Assembly: GCA_044448905.1 (NCBI GenBank)
Contig: JBIOHJ010000071.1
Coordinates: 1-17,049 of the forward strand
DNA length: 17,049 nucleotides
From: JBIOHJ01 sp044448905
GTDB taxonomy: Bacteria; Bacteroidota; Bacteroidia; AKYH767-A; OLB10
Reading direction: 5' to 3'
A program made the translations under genes and the position numbers. Of this stretch, positions 6,809 to 14,443 are shown piece by piece (the first letter of the stretch is position 1; every line of letters begins with the position of its first letter). The notes under the pieces are model-generated. The model saw nothing but the letters and a program-made list of their open reading frames with translations, ran no database searches and was not told the DNA's origin.

Positions 6809-7846
6809 TTAAGCGTTCTTTAATTCTTTTTGCTGCAAAGCCTGTTCCCATTTCCAAGAGGATTGAATCATATCTGAAAGATTCCGGTTTGATTTCCATC
6901 CCAGCTCAGTATTTGCATAAGCAGTATCTGCATAAACCTGCTCAATGTCGCCCTGCCTTCTTCCCGAAATTTTATAATTAAGGCTTATACCGGTTAATTC
7001 AATAAATGCATTGACCATTTCAAGAACAGAAATTCCTTTTCCTGTTCCCAGGTTAAATACCTCGAAGCTATTTTTGTTTTTCGTGGTAAGCAAACGGTCG
7101 GTAGCAATTACATGCGCTGCTGCTACATCCATCACATGAATATAATCACGTATACAGGAGCCATCAGGTGTGTTATAATCACTGCCGAATATTTCAAGAA
7201 TTTTGTTTTTACCAATGGCTGTTTGTGTAATAACAGGCATTAAATTATTTGGTGAACCGATCGGATATTCACCTATCAATGCAGAATCATGAGCGCCAAC
7301 CGGATTAAAATAGCGAAGTGAAATAACATTCAAAGAAGAAATTTTTGCAGTGTCTTTTAAAATACTTTCTGAAATTATTTTTGTGTTTCCGTAGGGTGAT
7401 TCCGCCTGTTTAACACTTGCGTTTTCAGTAACCGGAAGCACATCGGGCTGTCCGTAAACAGTGCACGATGAAGAAAAAATAAAATGATTGACAGAATATT
7501 TTTTACATAAATCCAAAAGATTTAGTAACGACATCAGATTATTTCTGTAATAAGCAAGTGGAATTTTTACCGATTCGCCAACGGCTTTCAGTGCTGCAAA
7601 ATGAACAATTGCGTTTACTTGATTTTGTTTAAAAAAACCTTCAAGCTCTTTCAAATTACAAACATCAATCTTATGAAATTCAGGTTTAGTGCCGGTAATT
7701 TCTCCGATAGAATTTACAACTTCAATTTTTGAGTTCGAAAGATTATCAATAATAATTACTTCATAACCTTTGTTGATCAACTCAACACAGGTATGCGAAC
7801 CAATATAACCCGTTCCGCCCGTTACTACTATTTTTTTTGAATTCAT
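6809..7846 (-). CDS. galE: UDP-glucose 4-epimerase
   Basis: GalE interconverts UDP-glucose and UDP-galactose in the cytoplasm with tightly bound NAD. The protein starts MNSKKIVVTGGTGYIGSHTCVEL, then shows HFAALKAVGES, FSSSCTVYG (serine 127), SPYGNTK (Y152, K156), LRYFNPVGAH and the substrate-side IRDYIHVMDVAAAH. This 345-residue form uses the ATG at 7844-7846; an in-frame TTG at 7876 would add ten residues, but it is not an ATG and the family begins just before the Rossmann motif, so the shorter form is preferred. The 77-nt gap upstream is the longest in the operon and could carry an internal promoter, though no clear box was found. Galactose is needed for many surface polysaccharides, which fits the cluster. 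Activity on UDP-GlcNAc is possible but not predicted. Confidence 0.92.
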   Translation of the reverse strand: MNSKKIVVTGGTGYIGSHTCVELINKGYEVIIIDNLSNSKIEVVNSIGEITGTKPEFHKIDVCNLKELEGFFKQNQVNAIVHFAALKAVGESVKIPLAYYRNNLMSLLNLLDLCKKYSVNHFIFSSSCTVYGQPDVLPVTENASVKQAESPYGNTKIISESILKDTAKISSLNVISLRYFNPVGAHDSALIGEYPIGSPNNLMPVITQTAIGKNKILEIFGSDYNTPDGSCIRDYIHVMDVAAAHVIATDRLLTTKNKNSFEVFNLGTGKGISVLEMVNAFIELTGISLNYKISGRRQGDIEQVYADTAYANTELGWKSNRNLSDMIQSSWKWEQALQQKELKNA

Positions 7847-7923
7847 AAAAAGGTATGAACGAATATCCTCATTCAAAAATGCATTTCGAAAGCTACAGAC
7901 CTGATTTGTCTTTGCTCATAAAC

Positions 7924-9213
7924 TTATAAACTCCAATAAGAAAGTTTTTTTATTTTATCCCTGTAAACACCTTTTATATCTACCAGCACTCCATCGGCAG
8001 TACAAATGGAATTAAAATAATCCTCGTTAAGTTCCAAATATTCTTTATGGTTAACGGCTACCACAACCGCATCATAATTATTGCCGGTTTTTTCCACAAG
8101 CTCAAATCCATATTCATGTTTTAATTCGGTTGATGAAGCTTTCGGATCGGTTACGTCAACCTGTACACCATACGATTTAAATTCGCTGATAAGATCAGCA
8201 ACTTTTGAATTCCGTATGTCTTCAACATCTTCCTTAAATGTAGCACCCATTACCAGCACTTTAGCTTTTGAAATATCTTTTCCTTTCGCAATTAATTTTT
8301 TAACAGTTTGTTTGGCAATATAAAATCCCATGGAATCATTCACATATCGACCACTGTTTATCACTTGGGCATGATAACCAAGTTCCTGGGCCTTATAAGT
8401 AAGATAATAAGGGTCAACTCCAATGCAATGACCGCCCACCAGACCCGGAACAAATTTTAAAAAATTCCATTTGGTGCCGGCAGCTTCTAAAACTTCATAG
8501 GTATTGATTCCGATTTTATTAAAGATAATGGAAAGCTCATTCATCAATGCAATATTCACATCGCGTTGTGTATTCTCAATAATTTTTGCAGCTTCGGCTA
8601 CTTTGATTGAAGATGCACGGTGAACACCTGCCTTTACAACCAATTCATATACTTTGGCAATTTCCTCTAACGATTCTTCATCACAACCAGACACAACTTT
8701 TTTTATTTTCGCTAACGTATGTTCTTTATCACCGGGATTTATCCTTTCGGGTGAATAACCAACTTTAAAATCAGTTTTAAATTTCAACCCCGATAATTCT
8801 TCAAGAACCGGAACGCAATCCTCCTCAGTGCAGCAGGGATATACTGTTGATTCGTACACAACATAATCACCTTTCTTTAAAATTTTTCCAATTGTTTTTG
8901 AAGCGCCCAATAATGGTTTTAAATCAGGCAGGTTGTGTTCATCAATAGGTGTAGGTACCGCTACAATAAAAAATCTGGCAGTCTTAAGCACATCGGGCGA
9001 ATCGGTAAAAACAATATCGCATCCCTGAAAAGATTCCGTATTCAACTCTCCGCTTGGGTCAATATTTTTCTGCATCATTTTTATCCGTTCGGAATGGATA
9101 TCAAAACCAATTACAGAAACTTTTCTTGCAAATTCCAAAGCTATAGGCAATCCTACATACCCTAAACCGATTACGGCTATTTTAATTTTTTTATCAACTA
9201 TCTCCTGGTACAT
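7924..9213 (-). CDS. UDP-N-acetylhexosamine 6-dehydrogenase (WbpA/WbpO/TviB family)
   Basis: This NAD-dependent enzyme oxidises C6 of a UDP-N-acetylhexosamine to the uronic acid. Markers are IAVIGLGYVGLPIALEF near the N-terminus, FIVAVPTPID, VYESTVYP, GYSPERINPGDK, KVAEAAKIIENTQRDVNIAL and GLVGGHCIGVDPYYLT, with catalytic Cys263. The GGHCIGVDP form separates it from the UDP-glucose type (GGSCFPKD), which is encoded separately at 11943-13253. The 429-residue length is normal. With WbpB-, WbpD- and WbpE-like genes in the same operon, the likely substrate is UDP-GlcNAc, feeding UDP-GlcNAc3NAcA; with the WbpP-like epimerase, UDP-GalNAcA is the alternative product. One oddity is C127-C128 in YPCCTEE, where the family more often has glycine at the first position. 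It sits 15 nt after the oxidoreductase gene. Confidence 0.9.
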   Translation of the reverse strand: MYQEIVDKKIKIAVIGLGYVGLPIALEFARKVSVIGFDIHSERIKMMQKNIDPSGELNTESFQGCDIVFTDSPDVLKTARFFIVAVPTPIDEHNLPDLKPLLGASKTIGKILKKGDYVVYESTVYPCCTEEDCVPVLEELSGLKFKTDFKVGYSPERINPGDKEHTLAKIKKVVSGCDEESLEEIAKVYELVVKAGVHRASSIKVAEAAKIIENTQRDVNIALMNELSIIFNKIGINTYEVLEAAGTKWNFLKFVPGLVGGHCIGVDPYYLTYKAQELGYHAQVINSGRYVNDSMGFYIAKQTVKKLIAKGKDISKAKVLVMGATFKEDVEDIRNSKVADLISEFKSYGVQVDVTDPKASSTELKHEYGFELVEKTGNNYDAVVVAVNHKEYLELNEDYFNSICTADGVLVDIKGVYRDKIKKLSYWSL

Positions 9214-9228
9214 TTTAAAGTTTAAGTT

Positions 9229-10275
9229 TTATTTCAAAATAATTTCTTTTTTATTCAACTTCCTTAACGAATAAATCCGTTCAATAATTTCAACAACTTT
9301 TAATCCTTCCAGCGCATTGGTTGTAATAGAAGTTCTTCCTTTTAAAGTATTAATTACATTTTCGATAATAAAATGATGATTGGCTGCCGATCCTTTATAC
9401 GTTCCATAATCATTGGCAGGACTAACTGGTGGCAGCTCCGGTATTTTATAATCTTTGATGTGGCAATATTCGACCTCATTCATGTATTGCCCGCCAACTT
9501 TAATACTTCCGTTCTCACCGATAATTGTCATGCTGCTTTCTTGGTTTACATCATAAACCGAAGTGGTATAATTTATACATCCCATGCCTCCATTTAAAAA
9601 CCGGAAATTAATAAAACCCGAATCTTCAAACGCTGTATTATTCTGATGCGTGAAATCATCAAACTTGGCTTGTATATCGGAAATGTCACCAAAGAGCCAG
9701 TACATAAGGTCAATCCAATGAGAAAATTGTGTAAACAAAGTACCCCCGTCAAGATTAGTTGTCCCTTTCCAGTCCCCGGATTTATAATAACGTTCATCAC
9801 GATTCCAGTAACATACCAGTTGAACCATAAATATCTTTCCGAGTAAATTACTGTTCATTATTTCTTTCAGCCAAACGGAAGGCGGTGAGTAGCGGTTCTG
9901 CATCACACAAAAAACAATTTTGTGAACCTGGAGCGCCTTAAAAATAATCCGTTCACAATCGGCTTTGGTTAATGCCATCGGTTTTTCAATCAATACATGC
10001 TTGCGTTTTTCCAGGGCTTTAATTGCCTGTTCGGCATGCGATCCGTTTGGTGAGCAAATACAAACCACATCATATTCAAGATCGGAATTTAATAGTTCAT
10101 CAGCTGAATTAAAAAAAGGCACGTTGTAATTTCCGATGTTCAGATTTTTCTTTTCAGCCGGGTCGCAAATCGCGATTAATTCCGATTCGGGATTTCGTAA
10201 AATCATTTCGGCATGACGCTTGCCAATATGCCCGCAGCCAATTATTGCAAATTTTATTTTCTTATCCTGAATCAT
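9229..10275 (-). CDS. Gfo/Idh/MocA oxidoreductase, probable WbpB/WlbA-type UDP-GlcNAcA 3-dehydrogenase
   Basis: The 348-residue protein has an N-terminal NAD-binding Rossmann domain (FAIIGCGHIGKRHAEM) and a C-terminal Gfo/Idh/MocA domain. The conserved EKP lysine is K98 (LIEKPMALT) and a probable catalytic histidine is H186 (FTQFSHWIDLMYW). WbpB/WlbA enzymes oxidise C3 of UDP-GlcNAcA, preparing it for transamination. The assignment to this substrate comes mainly from position: the gene lies 1 nt after a WbpD-type acetyltransferase gene and 15 nt before the UDP-HexNAc dehydrogenase gene, with a sugar aminotransferase in the same operon. Other sugar oxidoreductases of this large family cannot be excluded from sequence alone. 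The start ATG (10273-10275) follows the upstream stop TAA directly, implying translational coupling. Confidence 0.78.
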   Translation of the reverse strand: MIQDKKIKFAIIGCGHIGKRHAEMILRNPESELIAICDPAEKKNLNIGNYNVPFFNSADELLNSDLEYDVVCICSPNGSHAEQAIKALEKRKHVLIEKPMALTKADCERIIFKALQVHKIVFCVMQNRYSPPSVWLKEIMNSNLLGKIFMVQLVCYWNRDERYYKSGDWKGTTNLDGGTLFTQFSHWIDLMYWLFGDISDIQAKFDDFTHQNNTAFEDSGFINFRFLNGGMGCINYTTSVYDVNQESSMTIIGENGSIKVGGQYMNEVEYCHIKDYKIPELPPVSPANDYGTYKGSAANHHFIIENVINTLKGRTSITTNALEGLKVVEIIERIYSLRKLNKKEIILK

Positions 10276-10276
10276 G

Positions 10277-10849
10277 TTAGCTGATGCGTGCTACTTTATT
10301 TTCTTTCAACTGATATTTTTGCTCACTCTCCGAACAAATTGCAATTCCTTTATTATCAAATTTTAATTTATGACCGAACTCGCTCATCCAGCCTGCTTGT
10401 TTTGCGGGATTTCCCATCACTAATGCATAAGCAGGGACGTTTTTGGTAACCACTGCCCCAGCACCAACGAAAGCAAATGCTCCGATATTATTTCCGCAAA
10501 CTATTGTTGCATTTGCACCGATGCTTGCGCCTTTACCCACATGGGTTTTTGCATATTGATTTTTTCTGACAACAGCGCTTCGGGGGTTGGTAACATTTGT
10601 AAAAACCATAGAAGGTCCGAGAAAAACATCGTCTTCACAAACCACACCGGTATATATGGAAACATTGTTCTGCACTTTTACATTGTTACCTAAAACAACT
10701 TCGGGCGACACCACCACATTTTGACCGATGTTGCAGTTTTCGCCAATCACACATTTGGGCATGATGTGCGAAAAGTGCCATATTTTGGTGTCTTTTCCAA
10801 TTTTGCAACCTACATCTATTACTGCTGTTTCGTGTGCGAAATATTCCAT
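10277..10849 (-). CDS. WbpD/WlbB-type UDP-3-amino-sugar N-acetyltransferase
   Basis: This is a 190-residue left-handed beta-helix acetyltransferase with hexapeptide repeats through about residues 10-150. The family-specific run is clear: KIWHFSHI (22-29), IGENCNIGQNVVVSPEVVLGNNVKVQNN (in two halves), EDDVFLGPSMVFTNVTNPRS, GASIGANATIVCG and FVGAGAVVTKNVPAYALVMGNPAKQAGWM. This pattern is characteristic of WbpD/WlbB enzymes, which acetylate the 3-amino group of UDP-GlcNAc3NA with acetyl-CoA to give UDP-GlcNAc3NAcA. Its stop is 1 nt from the start of the WbpB-like gene, supporting one pathway. The 64-nt gap upstream is filled by two heptanucleotide arrays. Cytoplasmic; homotrimeric in the family. 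Specificity is a strong family inference. Confidence 0.88.
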   Translation of the reverse strand: MEYFAHETAVIDVGCKIGKDTKIWHFSHIMPKCVIGENCNIGQNVVVSPEVVLGNNVKVQNNVSIYTGVVCEDDVFLGPSMVFTNVTNPRSAVVRKNQYAKTHVGKGASIGANATIVCGNNIGAFAFVGAGAVVTKNVPAYALVMGNPAKQAGWMSEFGHKLKFDNKGIAICSESEQKYQLKENKVARIS

Positions 10850-10854
10850 GGACG

Positions 10855-10911
10855 TTCAATATTCAATACTCAATATTTCTTTTAAACAACTTTGAACCTT
10901 GAACTTTTTAC
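10855..10911. repeat. Two arrays of degenerate 7-nt tandem repeats in an operon gap
   Basis: TTCAATA, TTCAATA and CTCAATA lie end to end at 10855-10875. A second set with a TTGAAC core follows: TTTGAAC at 10891-10897, CTTGAAC at 10898-10904 and the weaker TTTTTAC at 10905-10911, preceded by AAACAAC. Together they fill nearly the whole gap between the decarboxylase and the acetyltransferase genes and overlap the place where a ribosome binding site for the latter would be. Confidence 0.6.
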
Positions 10912-10913
10912 TT

Positions 10914-11891
10914 TTATTCAAACCGGTGTGCTGTTTTATATAACTCTTCTTTTGATAAGCTTTTAAAATATTCATACGTTTTTTTCAAACCTTCGGCCCG
11001 TGATACTTTTGGCTCCCATTCTAAAATTTTATTTGCTTTGGTTATATCGGGCTGGCGTTGTTTAGGGTCGTCCTTCGGAAGTGGTTTGTAAATTATTTTC
11101 TGACTTGTTCCTGTGAGTTTTATTATTTCTTCGGCAAATTCCTTAATGGTTATTTCGGCAGGATTACCAATATTGACAGGATAAACATAATCGCCCAACA
11201 GCAACCGGTATATTCCTTCAATCAAATCATCAACATAACAAAACGAACGTGTTTGGCTTCCGTCACCGAAGACAGTTAAATCTTCGCCACGTAATGCCTG
11301 TCCGATAAAAGCGGGTAGTGCCCGTCCGTCATTTAACCGCATACGCGGACCATAAGTATTGAAAATTCTTACAATTCGTGTTTCCAGTTTGTGATAGGTA
11401 TGATACGCCATGGTGATGGCTTCCTGAAATCTTTTTGCCTCATCATACACACCACGCGGACCAACAGGATTTACATTACCCCAATATTCTTCGGTTTGCG
11501 GATGAACAGTCGGGTCACCATATACTTCGGAAGTAGATGCAACCAGTATGCGCGCATTTTTTTGTTTTGCAAATCCTAACAGGTTGTGTGTACCAAGCGA
11601 ACCGACTTTTAAAGTCTGAATAGGAATTTTTAAATAATCAATAGGGCTGGCAGGTGAAGCAAAGTGCAATATGTAATCAATATTACCGCGCACGGATACA
11701 TATTTTGAAACATCGTGATTATAAAATTCAAATTCTTTCAGCTTGAAAAGATGTTCAATATTTTTTAAATCACCGGTGATGAGATTATCCATTCCCACAA
11801 CCGAAAATCCTTCCTTGATAAAACGGTCACACAAATGCGAGCCAAGAAAACCGGCAGCGCCTGTGATTAAAACTCTTTTTTTCTCAGACAT
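10914..11891 (-). CDS. UDP-glucuronate decarboxylase (UDP-xylose synthase)
   Basis: This 325-residue SDR enzyme converts UDP-glucuronate to UDP-xylose with bound NAD. Markers are ITGAAGFLGSHLCDRF, GMDNLITGDLKNIEHL, HFASPASPIDYLKIPIQTL, STSEVYGDP, NPVGPRGVYDEAKRFQE (catalytic Y149, K153) and RIFNTYGPRM. The ASP...P(I)DY and GPRGVYDEAKR blocks are diagnostic for the Uxs family rather than for GalE or RmlB. There is no fused ArnA-type formyltransferase domain. Its substrate is made by the neighbouring UDP-glucose dehydrogenase, whose gene lies 51 nt upstream. The product suggests xylose in a surface glycan. Start ATG at 11889-11891 gives MSEKKRVLITG, fitting the family. Confidence 0.93.
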   Translation of the reverse strand: MSEKKRVLITGAAGFLGSHLCDRFIKEGFSVVGMDNLITGDLKNIEHLFKLKEFEFYNHDVSKYVSVRGNIDYILHFASPASPIDYLKIPIQTLKVGSLGTHNLLGFAKQKNARILVASTSEVYGDPTVHPQTEEYWGNVNPVGPRGVYDEAKRFQEAITMAYHTYHKLETRIVRIFNTYGPRMRLNDGRALPAFIGQALRGEDLTVFGDGSQTRSFCYVDDLIEGIYRLLLGDYVYPVNIGNPAEITIKEFAEEIIKLTGTSQKIIYKPLPKDDPKQRQPDITKANKILEWEPKVSRAEGLKKTYEYFKSLSKEELYKTAHRFE

Positions 11892-11924
11892 AGAAAAGTT
11901 AATCGTTATTAGTTAATGTGTTCT

Positions 11925-11941
11925 GATTCGTATTTGTTGAT
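11925..11941. repeat. Copy of an ATTCGT-type 8-nt repeat in an operon gap
   Basis: GATTCGTATTTGTTGAT matches 15 of 17 bases with 13279-13295 at the aminotransferase gene end. Both copies lie at junctions flanking the UDP-glucose dehydrogenase gene. The surrounding gap (11892-11942) is otherwise AT-rich with no clear motif. Confidence 0.45.
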
Positions 11942-11942
11942 G

Positions 11943-13253
11943 TTATGAAACAACTTCCCTCCCTATACTGTTATAGTAGAAGCCAAGCTCTTTCATCCGT
12001 TGCGGATCATATAAATTTCTTCCGTCAAAAATGATTTTATTTTTAAGAAGCGATTTCATTTTCTCAAACTCGGGTGTGCGGAACAATGCCCATTCGGTTG
12101 CAATCAGTAACGCATCAGCATTTGTCAATGCTTCATACTGGTCTGTTGCAAATTTAATTTTAGTACCCAAAATCTTTTTCACATTTTCCATAGCTTCCGG
12201 ATCGAATGCCGAAACAGAGGCTCCTTCTTTCAGCAATTCTTCAATAATATATGAAGCAGGTGCTTCGCGGATGTCATCAGTATCCGGTTTAAATGCCAAT
12301 CCCCATAAAGCAAAATGTTTGCCTTTCAGATTATTATTAAAATACTTTTTCAGCTTATCAACAAGAATCAGTTTTTGTTTTTCATTTACACTCATTACCG
12401 AAGAGAGAATTTTGAAATTATATTCAAATTCTTTTGAAGTGGTCGCCAGCGCCTGTACATCTTTAGGAAAACAGCTTCCGCCATAACCGATTCCGGCAAA
12501 CAGAAATCTTTTTCCAATTCTGTTATCCGAACCGATTCCAATTCGTACAGCATCCACATTCGCTCCAACGCGTTCACAAAGATTTGCAACCTCATTCATG
12601 AATGTAATTTTTGTTGCAAGAAAAGCATTGGCTGCATATTTGGTAAGTTCAGCCGAGCGTTCATCCATAAAATAAATCGGGTTGCCCTGCCGTACGAACG
12701 GAGCATACAAATCGCTCATAATCTTTTTTGCTTTTTCTGATGTTGTTCCGATTACCACACGGTCGGGTTTCATAAAATCGTCAACAGCAAATCCCTCACG
12801 CAGGAATTCCGGATTCGAAACAACATCGAAATCAATTTTAGTATTTTTCGAAATTTCATTTCTCACTTTTTCGGCAGTGCCAACGGGTACAGTGCTTTTA
12901 TTGATTATGATTTTATAATCGGAAATTATTTTTCCCAAACGTTCAGCAACACCAAGGACATAAGAAAGGTCGGCTGAACCGTTTTCGCCCGGTGGAGTAG
13001 GAAGTGCAAGAAAAATAACCTGAGCGGGCTTAACAGCTTCTTCAAGATGTGTGGTGAAATGTAACCTTCCTTGTTTTATGTTGCGTTCAAAAAGTGCATC
13101 GAGATGAGGTTCGTAAATAGGAACTTTACCGTTACGCAAACTGTCCACTTTCTTCTCATCAATATCAACACACATAACATGATTGCCCATTTCGGCAAAG
13201 CACGTTCCTGTTACCAAACCAACGTATCCGGTGCCAACTACTGCAATGTTCAT
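11943..13253 (-). CDS. ugd: UDP-glucose 6-dehydrogenase
   Basis: Ugd oxidises UDP-glucose to UDP-glucuronate with two NAD+. Markers are IAVVGTGYVGLVTGTCFAEMG at the N-terminus (in two parts), FLALPTPPGENGSADLSYV, INKSTVPVGTA, SNPEFLREGFAVDDFMKPDRVVIG, GIGYGGSCFPKDVQAL with catalytic C261, and ALWGLAFKPDTDDIREAP. The 436-residue length is normal. It supplies UDP-GlcA both for direct use and for the downstream UDP-xylose synthase. Its ATG lies 2 nt after the aminotransferase stop, so the two are coupled. This is the second, distinct UDP-sugar dehydrogenase in the operon; the GGSCFPKD signature marks it as the glucose type. Confidence 0.94.
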   Translation of the reverse strand: MNIAVVGTGYVGLVTGTCFAEMGNHVMCVDIDEKKVDSLRNGKVPIYEPHLDALFERNIKQGRLHFTTHLEEAVKPAQVIFLALPTPPGENGSADLSYVLGVAERLGKIISDYKIIINKSTVPVGTAEKVRNEISKNTKIDFDVVSNPEFLREGFAVDDFMKPDRVVIGTTSEKAKKIMSDLYAPFVRQGNPIYFMDERSAELTKYAANAFLATKITFMNEVANLCERVGANVDAVRIGIGSDNRIGKRFLFAGIGYGGSCFPKDVQALATTSKEFEYNFKILSSVMSVNEKQKLILVDKLKKYFNNNLKGKHFALWGLAFKPDTDDIREAPASYIIEELLKEGASVSAFDPEAMENVKKILGTKIKFATDQYEALTNADALLIATEWALFRTPEFEKMKSLLKNKIIFDGRNLYDPQRMKELGFYYNSIGREVVS

Positions 13254-13255
13254 TT

Positions 13256-14425
13256 TTACTTATTCGTTAATTCGTATTGATTGGTATTCGTTGATACAGT
13301 ATTTACAAATTCCAAAACATTATCAATAATATATTTCAAATCCTCTTCGCTCATTTCCGTATGCATCGGGAGCGAAATCACATTTGCCGCCAGGTATTCA
13401 GTTATTAGAAAAGCGCCTTTATTATATCTTGAATCTAAATAAGCTTTTTGTAAATGAAGCGGTATGGGATAATAAATCATTGATGGAATACCTTTTGTTG
13501 CAAGATATTCTCTCAGTTTATTCCTGTCCACACCGTTTAACACTAATGTATATTGATGAAACACATGTGTTGAGTTTTTCTGGCGTGCCGGAATTTTTAT
13601 TTTCGGATTTCCGGAAAATACTTTGTCATAATATGCTGCAGCCTGGTTTCTTGCCGCAGCATATTCATCCAAATGTTTTAATTTAACACGAAGAATGGCA
13701 GCCTGCATACTGTCTAATCTCGAATTAACTCCAATCTCATCATGATGATACTGTACACTCTGCCCGTGATTTGCCATCATGCGTATTTTTTTTGCCAATT
13801 CATCATCGTCAGTAAAAATTGCTCCGCCATCGCCCATACAACCTAAGTTTTTTGATGGGAAAAATGAGGTGCAGCCCACTGTTCCGATTGTACCAGCTTT
13901 CTTTTTTGTTCCAGTTGAAAAAGTATAATCAGCGCCAATTGCCTGTGCCACATCTTCAATTACTTTCAGTTTATGTTTATCTGCAATTTTCATCACACTT
14001 TCCATATCGCAACATTGACCGAACAAATGAACAGGAACAACGGCCACCGTTTTTGGGGTGATTGCTTTTTCAAATTCAGCGGGGTCAATTGTAAATGTAT
14101 CGGGATTAACTTCTACCAAAACAGGTTTCAGTTTCAGCAACGCAATAACTTCGGCAGTGGCAACGTACGTGAAACTGGTTGTAATCACCTCATCACCCGG
14201 CTTGAATCCAAGTGCCATCATTGCAACCTGTAATGCATCAGTTCCGTTGGCGCAGGGAATTACGTTTCGCGTATTGAGATATTGCGCAAACTCATCAGCA
14301 AACTGCTTTACCACCGGACCATTGATATATGCTGATGACAAAACCACTTCCATGATGGCCTGGTCAATTTCAGGTTTAATTTTCTGGTACTGACTGATAA
14401 GGTCAACCATTTGTAACTTCTTCAT
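13256..14425 (-). CDS. DegT/DnrJ/EryC1/StrS sugar aminotransferase, probable WbpE type
   Basis: This PLP-dependent enzyme transfers an amino group, usually from glutamate, to a keto-sugar nucleotide. The family run is visible: SSAYINGPVVKQFADEFA, CANGTDALQVAMMALG, PGDEVITTSFTYVATAEVI, VPVHLFGQCCDM, EDVAQAIGADY, and SFFPSKNLGCMGDGGAIFTDD with the PLP-binding K192. GVNSRLDSMQAAILRVKLKHL and YPIPLHLQKAY follow. The FTYVATAEVIALL block and VEVNPDTFTIDP resemble WbpE, which aminates UDP-3-keto-GlcNAcA; the WbpA/B/D-like genes in the operon support this. The 389-residue length is slightly long because the last 12 or so residues (STNTNQYELTNK) are encoded by an ATTCGT repeat. It is the first gene of the operon. 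Confidence 0.87.
   Translation of the reverse strand: MKKLQMVDLISQYQKIKPEIDQAIMEVVLSSAYINGPVVKQFADEFAQYLNTRNVIPCANGTDALQVAMMALGFKPGDEVITTSFTYVATAEVIALLKLKPVLVEVNPDTFTIDPAEFEKAITPKTVAVVPVHLFGQCCDMESVMKIADKHKLKVIEDVAQAIGADYTFSTGTKKKAGTIGTVGCTSFFPSKNLGCMGDGGAIFTDDDELAKKIRMMANHGQSVQYHHDEIGVNSRLDSMQAAILRVKLKHLDEYAAARNQAAAYYDKVFSGNPKIKIPARQKNSTHVFHQYTLVLNGVDRNKLREYLATKGIPSMIYYPIPLHLQKAYLDSRYNKGAFLITEYLAANVISLPMHTEMSEEDLKYIIDNVLEFVNTVSTNTNQYELTNK
13262..13295. repeat. ATTCGT-type 8-nt repeat forming the aminotransferase C-terminal tail
   Basis: ATTCGT occurs at 13262-13267, 13270-13275 and 13286-13291, spaced 8 and 16 nt, so the unit is 8 nt with one degenerate copy between. The repeat encodes the last dozen residues of the aminotransferase on the minus strand. 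A related 17-nt copy lies at 11925-11941. Confidence 0.5.
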
Positions 14426-14443
14426 CCTCTAAAAAATAGTGTG

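Noticed and set aside
7847..7876. N-terminal extension of GalE from a TTG codon
   Set aside because: The start codon would be TTG and the ten extra residues lie before the usual family start; the ATG at 7844-7846 fits better.
12031..12486. 151-codon + strand open frame
   Set aside because: It lies entirely antisense to ugd, whose product has full family motifs; the translation is serine/phenylalanine-rich with no domain.
13384..14393. Several + strand open frames of 80-111 codons
   Set aside because: All are antisense to the aminotransferase gene and show no recognisable domain or ribosome binding site.
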